Of a stretch of 23,246 bases of DNA, positions 14,844-21,945 are shown in pieces. How positions within the stretch are numbered: position 1 is the stretch's first letter; every line of letters starts with the position of its first letter. The stretch is from JBHIEE01 sp046760445 (GTDB lineage: Bacteria; Acidobacteriota; Aminicenantia; JdFR-78), in contig JBHIEE010000032.1 of the NCBI GenBank assembly GCA_046760445.1, positions 1 through 23,246 of the forward strand, in the 5' to 3' direction. The position numbers and the translations under genes are program-made. The notes below the pieces were generated by a model. The model worked only from the letters and a program-made list of their open reading frames with translations, was not told where the DNA came from and ran no database searches.

Positions 14844-15612
14844 TTTTTCTAATCTTTTTAACTAGATATTTTCCTATATTTTTAATATTCTGAAATATTA
14901 ATTCTTTTATCCAAGGTAGGTAGCTATCGATCCATCTTTGAGGATGAATATTTATCATTATTTTATTGGGCATTTCGTTATTCTCAATTAACTTTTTAAG
15001 ATGAAAGCTATTATTAATCCTTATTTTCAATTTTGATTGCATACAATCTCTTAAATTGGACTTCTCATCATTCCATTTTCTTCCTGTATCAGTTAAATAT
15101 ACAAATTCTTCATAATCAATAGAAAATGAAGGGTCTCCAATGATTCCAAATTTTTTAAAATCATATTTTGTCCAAATATGCTTATTATTCCATTTTGACA
15201 ATGGACTACCATGCATGCTAATTGTTTTTATTGTGGTAATCTCATTAAATTTCCCCAAGTGAGCAGCAAACAATTTTATTGCTTTATCATAATCTCCTTT
15301 GGCTAAAGTTAGATCTTCGTAATGATATCCAACCTCATGCCTCATAGAAGAAATCTTTTTTATTATTTCTGTATGGAATGAACAAGGTAAAATTCTAAAG
15401 TAATAGGTTGCATTGACTTGCATTTGTTTTTCAATTTTAGCCATTTTTAAGGCATTAAAAGGGTTTCTATCTATGTCATGCTTCAAAATAGCAATTTTTG
15501 ATAAACTATTCTTTTCATTTAGATATTCTAAGAAACTACAAACCTTGTAATTATTTTCTATTAAAGCTTGTATTATTTTTTTATAAGTTATTAAAGTAAA
15601 ATCTCTACTCAT
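14836..15612 (-). CDS. NodB-like polysaccharide deacetylase-family protein
   Basis: 258 residues. The N-terminal half resembles the NodB/CE4 fold: ILKHDIDRNPFNALKMAKIE (42-61) with the acidic pair D46/D48, ATYYFRIL (68-75), and HEVGYHYEDL (92-101), where His97 occupies the first metal-ligand His position but the canonical second His (HxxxH) is missing. Later ISMHGSP and MINIHPQRW supply further His residues as in the family's C-terminal motif. It may N- or O-deacetylate a glycan or nucleotide sugar; the altered metal site leaves activity open. Proteins with the HDID/YHYED variant often sit next to ATP-grasp genes, as here, where the genes overlap by 8 bases. It also overlaps the end of the double glycosyltransferase by 8 bases. 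It has no signal peptide, so it is likely cytoplasmic. Confidence 0.8.
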   Translation of the reverse strand: MSRDFTLITYKKIIQALIENNYKVCSFLEYLNEKNSLSKIAILKHDIDRNPFNALKMAKIEKQMQVNATYYFRILPCSFHTEIIKKISSMRHEVGYHYEDLTLAKGDYDKAIKLFAAHLGKFNEITTIKTISMHGSPLSKWNNKHIWTKYDFKKFGIIGDPSFSIDYEEFVYLTDTGRKWNDEKSNLRDCMQSKLKIRINNSFHLKKLIENNEMPNKIMINIHPQRWIDSYLPWIKELIFQNIKNIGKYLVKKIRKNG

Positions 15613-17707
15613 TTAGAACTTTGCTATATACTTCTAATATTTGCATTGCTATATTGTTAAGGTTTAAATGCTTAATTTTATCTCCGCCATTAGTTCGTTT
15701 ATTATATTCTAATGATGAAAGGACTTTATTTGCGACATCTTTTGGATCAAAAGAACAAATGTAACAACCTTCTGTGTTTCCAATAATTTCTCTTACATCT
15801 CCTACATCAGTAGAAACAATAGGAAGATTGCAAGCCATTGCTTCCTTAATAACATTAGGAGACCCTTCCCAGTAAGAAGTTAGAAGCAATACATCTGCTG
15901 CATTTAAATAGATTGGAATTATATTATACGGAACTGGATATGGCATTAGAAATTCAACATTTTCATCTGTTTTTTTTAAAATATTATAGGCTTTTAATGC
16001 AAGTTTAATATTTTTTCCGGGTATCTTAGGATTCCCGAGAAAAAGAATATATTTTTTGAAGTTATTAAGCCCCAATATTTTTCGGCATTTACTTTTATCA
16101 ATTGGCTTAAATTTTTCAAAATCAACACCATTTGGTATGACTTTCACTATTTTCTTCCTTATACAATGATTTCTCATCTCCTTAGATTTTACAATCATAC
16201 CTTGTACAAAAAATTGTAATAACTGTGAGATGAAAATATTGAAATAACCCAACAAAGTTTGTTTACCATTCCAGTTAGGAATACCTAATAAATCACTACC
16301 CATTAGAGATACAATAACAGGAGTTTTTCGTTGAAATACACATGCCCAACCACAATAGCTATAATGTGCATGAATCAAAGCATAATTGTTCTTTTTTAGT
16401 TGATTATTGACTTTTTTAAAACCTAAAAAATAATTTATAGGATTATCGTTTTTATTGATCTCTAAAACATCAATATGAATACCATTTGCCCTTAATGTAT
16501 CAATTTGTGTTTTTATAAATGGTTTATTGAATAATTCTTTTTCTGATGATAGTGAGCTAACAACTTGAAGTACTTTCATTGAAATTTTTTTTGATAAACT
16601 TTGATAAAGATTATAATAGGAACTAATCATTTTTTCTAAGGCAAATTCTGATAAAATCCTTTCTTTACCATTTTGTCCTAATTTTTTTCTTAAGTTTTGG
16701 TTTTCCAATAATAAAATTATTTTATTGGCCAAATCATCAATATCGTTAATATTTATTAAAAAGCCTGTTTCATTATCAATGACCAGTTCCCTTGTACCTC
16801 CTCCATTAGTAGCAATCACAGGCTTACCCAATGCCATGTATTCCATTATAGAATTTGAAATTCCCTCTACGTAAGTGGAAAGCACACCTATATCAAATAT
16901 ATTTATTATTGACTCAACATCTTTTTGTCTTCCAGTAAATATGATTTTTTCTTTAAATTTCGGTTTGATAAACATTTTATGGTGATCTAAATACTTGCCA
17001 TCACCCACAGCAAGAAAAGTAACATCATCTCTTTTTTTCAATATTTTTTGTGCAACTAATAAATATGAACGATAATCCTTTTTATCAGAAAAAGATGCAA
17101 CCATTCCGACAACAAATTTTGTATTAATGCCGAGCTCCTTTTTTATCATTTCACTTCCTTTTAAATTTTCTAAGCGCCTAAAATTAAAACCATTATAGAT
17201 TACTTTTGATTTTTTAAGAGGAGCTTTAAAGACTTTAATGCCAGTTTTAGAATTTCCAACAACCAACTCAGCAAAATAAAAATTAATACGATTTAAAATA
17301 TTTACTTTGCTGAAAAATCCTATTTTATTGGGAGCCTTGCGAATCGTTCCATCAACAAAATAGAAATTTCTAAATATTTTCAATAGCACTGTATAAAATG
17401 AAGTCATTACACTGATTGAATGAATAACATCGGGTTTGAATTCATCAAAAACATTAATATATTTTTTTAAAAAATCTAAGACATCATATCGCCATGAGCG
17501 AACAATTTTGACAATTTTAATGCCCATTCTTTCAAGCTGACTTTCATAATAATTTTCTTTGTGAGTTGTAATTACTAATATATTTTCATTGGAAATTATT
17601 GGAATCAAACCTTCAATTAATTCAACCAGCTGGCGCTCCTTGCCCCCGCATGACAGACTATCAGTTATAAATAACATTCTGTAATTGTTTTCTTTTTTGT
17701 GGTTCAA
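15605..17707 (-). CDS. Two complete GT4 glycosyltransferases in one reading frame
   Basis: 700 residues made of two full-length GT-B glycosyltransferases. Domain 1 (about 10-372): LFITDSLSCGGKERQLVEL, VGMVASFSDKKDYRSYL, FTGRQKDV, and an intact EX7E motif in YVEGISNSIMEYMALGKPVI. Domain 2 (from Met377, position 16579): MKVLQVVSSLSSEKELF, AHYSYCGWACVF, VSLMGSDLLG, VIPNGVDFEKF, LFLGNPKIPGKN, and an intact EX7E in YWEGSPNVIKEAMACNLPIV. The join reads SLSKKIS-MKVLQ, and the second Met sits where an independent gene would start. An A8 tract (16585-16592) lies just before it; with seven A residues the first gene would end LSKKFQ and its TGA would overlap this ATG as ATGA. It may therefore be two genes joined by an indel or sequencing error. 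The first start is ambiguous: TTG at 17707 or ATG at 17677. Confidence 0.88.
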   Translation of the reverse strand: MNHKKENNYRMLFITDSLSCGGKERQLVELIEGLIPIISNENILVITTHKENYYESQLERMGIKIVKIVRSWRYDVLDFLKKYINVFDEFKPDVIHSISVMTSFYTVLLKIFRNFYFVDGTIRKAPNKIGFFSKVNILNRINFYFAELVVGNSKTGIKVFKAPLKKSKVIYNGFNFRRLENLKGSEMIKKELGINTKFVVGMVASFSDKKDYRSYLLVAQKILKKRDDVTFLAVGDGKYLDHHKMFIKPKFKEKIIFTGRQKDVESIINIFDIGVLSTYVEGISNSIMEYMALGKPVIATNGGGTRELVIDNETGFLININDIDDLANKIILLLENQNLRKKLGQNGKERILSEFALEKMISSYYNLYQSLSKKISMKVLQVVSSLSSEKELFNKPFIKTQIDTLRANGIHIDVLEINKNDNPINYFLGFKKVNNQLKKNNYALIHAHYSYCGWACVFQRKTPVIVSLMGSDLLGIPNWNGKQTLLGYFNIFISQLLQFFVQGMIVKSKEMRNHCIRKKIVKVIPNGVDFEKFKPIDKSKCRKILGLNNFKKYILFLGNPKIPGKNIKLALKAYNILKKTDENVEFLMPYPVPYNIIPIYLNAADVLLLTSYWEGSPNVIKEAMACNLPIVSTDVGDVREIIGNTEGCYICSFDPKDVANKVLSSLEYNKRTNGGDKIKHLNLNNIAMQILEVYSKVLNE
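16585..16592 (-). other. A8 homopolymer at the junction of the two GT4 domains
   Basis: Plus strand T8, minus strand A8, 5 bases before the ATG of the second domain (16577-16579). Loss of one A puts a TGA at 16576-16578 in frame with domain 1, overlapping that ATG. This is a classic site for polymerase or sequencing slippage. Confidence 0.85.
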
Positions 17708-17751
17708 TTTGGATTTAATTCTGAATATCCTATAGCTTCAGAAATCTGAAA

Positions 17752-17780
17752 TTTATCTTAGCAGGCAATCCTTGGGTCAA
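17752..17780 (-). promoter_or_regulatory. Possible sigma70-type promoter upstream of the double GT4 gene
   Basis: Minus strand TTGACC (17775-17780; 5 of 6 to TTGACA), 17-base spacer, then GATAAA (17752-17757; 4 of 6 to TATAAT). It lies in the 121-base gap between the methyltransferase and the double GT4 gene, one of the largest gaps inside the cluster. In A+T-rich DNA chance matches are common, so this is tentative. I see only a weak 5-bp hairpin (TTCAG/CTGAA) and no convincing terminator in the gap. Confidence 0.3.
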
Positions 17781-17828
17781 AGATATTTCATGCTTATGAC
17801 TTAAAAGTTACAAAATTCAGATAAAACT

Positions 17829-18548
17829 TTACTTTTTTGCAAAAATATTAAGTGATGGTCTAACAAAAAATCCAAAAAGATAGTTATTTAAAATTTTATT
17901 GAATTTCCTTAATTGATAAGGGATTCTATACTGATAATCAACTTTTAAAAATCCAGCTTTTTTGATTGCATCTAAAAATTCACTTAATGTGGGATGAATT
18001 TTCCAGTCTATATTTCTGTATTTTAAGGGCAAAAATCTCCAGATAGATTTTCTCGTGAGTTCTCCAAGGATCAATATTCCATCATTTTTCAATAATAAAT
18101 ATATATTTTTAAACAAATCAATCCATTGTTTTTTAGTTTCATGGTCCTTTGAGTAATATTTCCTGGTTCTAATTATATGGTGTAGTGTATTATTGGCAAT
18201 TATGTAATCAAAATGTTCATTTTGGAAATTATGATGCAAAAAATCTATTTCACATATCTTTAAATTATCAATTTTAAAACTATCTACTATTTCCTTTAAA
18301 TTATTTAACACATTTAGTTCTGAACCAGCGCCTTTTGCTTCATCGATAGCCCATACTTCCTCAATATCTGTAAAGCAAGAAATCCATAATGAAGTAAAAC
18401 CTTTCCCACATCCTATCTCAAGTAATTTTTTCCTAGATAAACTAGAGTAAGATAATTGATTCTTTAAATGATAAGCAAAATTAACATAATTACTATTTTC
18501 ATTGTGCTTTTCATAAAGCTTTTTGAAAGTCTCTTCAGTAATTTTCAT
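17829..18548 (-). CDS. Class I SAM-dependent methyltransferase
   Basis: 239 residues. SAM-binding motif I KLLEIGCGKGFTSLWIS (41-57), acidic end of strand 2 EVWAIDEAKG (64-73), motif post-I ICEIDFLHHNF, and motif IV-like FDYIIANNTLHHI (113-125) followed by LLLKNDGILILGELT. The substrate is unknown; in this setting a sugar O- or N-methyltransferase or a chain-terminating methylation is plausible. The ATG directly follows the TAA of the upstream GT4 gene with no gap. The stop at 17829 precedes a 121-base gap, so this may be the last gene of a transcription sub-unit. Confidence 0.88.
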   Translation of the reverse strand: MKITEETFKKLYEKHNENSNYVNFAYHLKNQLSYSSLSRKKLLEIGCGKGFTSLWISCFTDIEEVWAIDEAKGAGSELNVLNNLKEIVDSFKIDNLKICEIDFLHHNFQNEHFDYIIANNTLHHIIRTRKYYSKDHETKKQWIDLFKNIYLLLKNDGILILGELTRKSIWRFLPLKYRNIDWKIHPTLSEFLDAIKKAGFLKVDYQYRIPYQLRKFNKILNNYLFGFFVRPSLNIFAKK

Positions 18549-19775
18549 TTAAATCACTTCATTCATATAATATTCCGATAATTTCCTGTAAGTCTTTTCA
18601 AATGAATAATTCTCTCTAACAAATTCTATGCAATTTTCGCTTAACTTATCCATTAATTTATTATTATTCAATAAATTAACAGCATACTCTGCCATTTCAT
18701 TATTGTTATCAGAAATAAAACCATGCTTTCCATGCTCCAATCCAATACAATCTAATGCATTGTGTGTACCGATTACAGGGATTCCCATTGCCATAACCTC
18801 CACGACCCTGCATCTAAATCCCCCGGCAATTTCCATCGGTAAAATCATAATATCAGTTTGAGAAATATGATTTCGAACATCTTCTACATAGCCTGTAACA
18901 ATTACATCTCTTCCATTATTTAGCCTTTTAATACTTTCAGGGGAATTTGATCCTACTACTTTTAATTTAACCTCAGGGATTTTATTTTTAATTATCGGGA
19001 GTATATCTTCCCATAATCTATAAAAAGCATTAATATTTTGTTTGCTTCCCATTCCTCCATAAAATAGGATTGTTTTATTCTGAGAATAATTTTTTTTGAC
19101 ATTATTAAAATGTTCCAAATCAACTCCTGAAGGTATTAAAATGTGTTTTTTAGTGGGAAAATAATTTTCAAAAAAAATTTTATCGTTAGAAGAAATGGAG
19201 ATTATCAAATCAGCAAGACCAGTATATTTCAACTCCTGCTTTTTATATTTTTCCAATTCTAAAGAATGGCTTTTTGAAATTTTATTTCCATATTTGCTTT
19301 TTAATTCTTTCTCTTTTTTGTCAAAATGCACATCCTGCGTGTCAATGGAAAAGAATGGCTTATAAAATAATTTATTAAATAATTCTCCTTGATACCAATG
19401 GGTTATTTGGACAATGTCATATCTATTAGTCTCAGCTATTTCAGCAATTTGCTTTATTAATTTTGGCATTGACCGATAAAAAAATCTTGAAGAAATATGA
19501 TTGACTTTTCGTTGAATTTCATAATTTAATCTATAATAAAAACGTCCCAGTTTGTTTTCCTTTCTATTAGGAACTAATATAGGATAAAAATTATGACAGA
19601 CTCCAATTAATTTCTTTTTTGATTCTTCTAACTGTTTTTTACTGGAAATATAAGTAACTACATCAACAATGTGTTCTTTAAAAAACGTTTTTATCATATT
19701 GTAAATTCTTACCTGACTCGCCATAATTTGTGGGAACAAAGAAATGGGATTAACAATTAATATTCTTTTTTTCAT
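18549..19775 (-). CDS. GT4-family glycosyltransferase
   Basis: 408-residue GT-B glycosyltransferase. N-terminal RILIVNPISLFPQIMASQVR (4-23), acceptor-domain segments FFSIDTQDVHFDKKE and ADLIISISSNDKIFFE, linker ILIPSGVDLEHF, and donor domain ILFYGGMGSKQNINAFYRLW, VVGSNSPESIKRL, VIVTGYVEDVRNHI and LPMEIAGGFRCRVVEVMAMG then IPVIGT. The latter carries the second Glu of the EX7E motif; the first Glu position is Gly, as in the GGxRxKVLE subgroup. It transfers an unidentified sugar in the cytoplasm. Its stop abuts the methyltransferase start. The 74-base upstream gap (19776-19849) is extremely A+T-rich; no ribosome binding site is evident. Confidence 0.88.
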   Translation of the reverse strand: MKKRILIVNPISLFPQIMASQVRIYNMIKTFFKEHIVDVVTYISSKKQLEESKKKLIGVCHNFYPILVPNRKENKLGRFYYRLNYEIQRKVNHISSRFFYRSMPKLIKQIAEIAETNRYDIVQITHWYQGELFNKLFYKPFFSIDTQDVHFDKKEKELKSKYGNKISKSHSLELEKYKKQELKYTGLADLIISISSNDKIFFENYFPTKKHILIPSGVDLEHFNNVKKNYSQNKTILFYGGMGSKQNINAFYRLWEDILPIIKNKIPEVKLKVVGSNSPESIKRLNNGRDVIVTGYVEDVRNHISQTDIMILPMEIAGGFRCRVVEVMAMGIPVIGTHNALDCIGLEHGKHGFISDNNNEMAEYAVNLLNNNKLMDKLSENCIEFVRENYSFEKTYRKLSEYYMNEVI

Positions 19776-19849
19776 CAGGATGATTTAAATTTTAATCAAA
19801 ATTAAATTTTTTATTTAACCTATATTTATTTAAACTATATATGATTAAT

Positions 19850-20755
19850 TTATTTGTGTTTAATTTCTCTTTTTCCCATCCTATTTTTAAAAAAATCAAT
19901 AATCGCTTTAAAAAAAATGATATTATTTTTTACAAAATCTTTTAAAATTCTCCAATAATGAGTTTTAAATACCCAGTAAATATTTAAAATTAATATTTTG
20001 AAATTCCCATATTTTTTTGAAAAATATAGTCGATTTCTCACAAAATGATATAATGAAAGCCTGCTATTTTTTCCTATTGTTTTTGCATGTTCATGATAAG
20101 CAATTGCTTTTGGTTCATATATAATTTTATAATTTTGTTTCAAAGCTTGATAACAAAGGTCCTCATCATCCCCGTACACAAAATACTTCTCATCAAATCG
20201 TCCAAATTTTTCAAATAATTTAGCTCTTATCATAAGAGCACAGCCCATTATAAATTCCACTCTTTCTCTTTTATTATATTGATTCTTGTCTTCTTCTCCT
20301 CCGCCTCGATGATAGGATTTAATATATTTCCAATTAAAATAGCCACCAGCTAAATTTAACCTATTTGTTTTCCCTAAATATACTTTAGGTCCTGCGATGG
20401 CCACTGTCTCATCTTGAAAGACCTTAACCAATTCTTTAATGCAGTTTTTATCTATTACTACATCATTATTAATAAAAAATAGTAATTCTGCTTCTTTTTT
20501 TAAAGCCTCATTAGCACCATTATTCGCATTTGCTGGAAACCCTAAATTGCTCTTAGAAATTGTAATAATTATATTTGGATTACTCCTGTATAAATTGATT
20601 ATAGAAGACTGAATAGTTTTGCTCGAACCATCATCTGCGATCACAATAAAATAATTAGTATAATTAGATTTTTCTACAGAATTAATTGCTTTTTTTAAGT
20701 CAGCTATATTGTTATAAGTTGTTATAATTACAGCGACATAAGGTTCTTTCATCAT
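19850..20755 (-). CDS. GT2-family glycosyltransferase (rhamnosyltransferase-like)
   Basis: 301-residue GT-A glycosyltransferase of the WbbL/RfbF-like branch. Seen: VAVIITTYNNIADLKKAINS (7-26), VIADDGSS, SKSNLGFPANANNGANEAL, the metal-binding FFINNDVVID (NND in place of DxD), AGPKVYLGK, and the catalytic-base region FDEKYFVYGDDEDLCYQALK, all characteristic. A C-terminal amphipathic/hydrophobic stretch (ILILNIYWVFKTHYW) may give membrane association. Rhamnose is the commonest donor in this branch but is not proven here. The ATG overlaps the stop of the upstream GT4 gene as ATGA, so translation is probably coupled. Confidence 0.9.
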   Translation of the reverse strand: MMKEPYVAVIITTYNNIADLKKAINSVEKSNYTNYFIVIADDGSSKTIQSSIINLYRSNPNIIITISKSNLGFPANANNGANEALKKEAELLFFINNDVVIDKNCIKELVKVFQDETVAIAGPKVYLGKTNRLNLAGGYFNWKYIKSYHRGGGEEDKNQYNKRERVEFIMGCALMIRAKLFEKFGRFDEKYFVYGDDEDLCYQALKQNYKIIYEPKAIAYHEHAKTIGKNSRLSLYHFVRNRLYFSKKYGNFKILILNIYWVFKTHYWRILKDFVKNNIIFFKAIIDFFKNRMGKREIKHK

Positions 20756-21945
20756 TTTAAAACATTATTATATAGATTAATTAAATAATTTGCATATTTC
20801 TCAATAGTATGTTCGTTTAGAACTTTTTCCCTGGCTTTATGACCCATACCTTTTGCTTTTTCAGGGTTTTCTAATAAATATTTAATTGCTTCGGCTATTT
20901 CTTCGGCATCAGGTTTGACTAAAAATCCAACTTCTTCATTTACTAATTTTCTTGTTTCTCCAACATCAGTAGCAACTATGGCATTGCCGCAGGCCATTGC
21001 TTCCAAAAGCGATTGACTTGGATAGTTATTGACTTGTTGAATCGATAAAAATATTAGAGATGTTTTTAAATAATCTACTACATTATGTACATATTTGACA
21101 CTAATATTTTTTGATAAATTACAGGAATTAATCAATTCTCTAACCTTAATTTCTTCATGTTTACCACCCATTAGAAGAAATTTAGAATTTGTTTTATTGT
21201 ATTTATTGATTAAAATATTTGCAGCTCTAACAGCCAAAATAGGGTTTTTAGCCTTTTCAAATCTTGAAGCGGCAAATGTAATGAATAGAGGATCTTTTTC
21301 TTTAATCTCAGTTTTTGTATAGTCAATGAAACTACACGGGGAAATTTTAATTTTCTCACAATTAATTTTTGCTCCAATTTTTGAATATTCCTCATACACT
21401 CCTTTTGACAAAAATTCCAGTGTATCAGTAAACTTGAATACTGATCTATAAGATAAATTTCCAATCCATTGTAATGGAGCTCCATTATTTGCTGATGAAT
21501 CCACAATCGAGTAAATAGTTTTAACTTTTTTAGTGAGAAAAAATTGTAAGGTCAATTCTCCACCTGCATGGAGAGAATGTACTACATTTATATTATTATT
21601 TTTTACCCATTTTCTTATATCCTTGCTTTTTTTAATTATGCTCTTTAAATAACGCAACTTCGCCCATAATTTGGTATTCTTTAAAATGTAAAGATGCTTA
21701 TTTCTATTATTTACATTATTTGAATCCAAAACGAGATCTTTTTTATTGTCTTTGTAAAAATCAAAATGAATATTTTCAGAAAAACTGAAACCTTGTTTCA
21801 AAAACCATTCATACATTCTATCACTAAGATAAGAATAAATTTCGAAGTTTCTATTGTTTGCTAACCATTTCATAATATTAGCAACTCTCTTTTCTACACC
21901 CCCATATTGACCATTATTATATAATAAGAATCCAATTTTAATCAT
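20752..21945 (-). CDS. GT4-family glycosyltransferase
   Basis: 397-residue GT-B enzyme. Seen: N-terminal IGFLLYNNGQYGGVEKRVAN (4-23), VVHSLHAGGELTLQFFLT, ISPCSFIDYTKTEIKEKDP (linker), FITFAASRFEKAKNPILAVR, FLLMGGKHEEIK, VKYVHNVVDYLKTSLIFLSI, and the donor-site block YPSQSLLEAMACGNAIVATD (E315) with GETRKLV and GFLVKPDAEEIAEAI. The first Glu of the EX7E motif is replaced by Asn (N307), a variation known in some active GT4 subfamilies. It probably adds one sugar to the growing lipid-linked unit. ATGA overlaps on both sides tie it to the polymerase/ligase gene upstream and the GT2 gene downstream. Confidence 0.9.
   Translation of the reverse strand: MIKIGFLLYNNGQYGGVEKRVANIMKWLANNRNFEIYSYLSDRMYEWFLKQGFSFSENIHFDFYKDNKKDLVLDSNNVNNRNKHLYILKNTKLWAKLRYLKSIIKKSKDIRKWVKNNNINVVHSLHAGGELTLQFFLTKKVKTIYSIVDSSANNGAPLQWIGNLSYRSVFKFTDTLEFLSKGVYEEYSKIGAKINCEKIKISPCSFIDYTKTEIKEKDPLFITFAASRFEKAKNPILAVRAANILINKYNKTNSKFLLMGGKHEEIKVRELINSCNLSKNISVKYVHNVVDYLKTSLIFLSIQQVNNYPSQSLLEAMACGNAIVATDVGETRKLVNEEVGFLVKPDAEEIAEAIKYLLENPEKAKGMGHKAREKVLNEHTIEKYANYLINLYNNVLK

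Noticed and set aside
19776..19849. AT-rich dyad as terminator or operator
   Set aside because: Pairing is imperfect, only A/T bases and expected by chance in this composition; no GC stem.
21210..21506. Second minus-strand ORF inside the GT4 gene
   Set aside because: Out-of-frame shadow of a clearly conserved GT4 gene (20752-21945).
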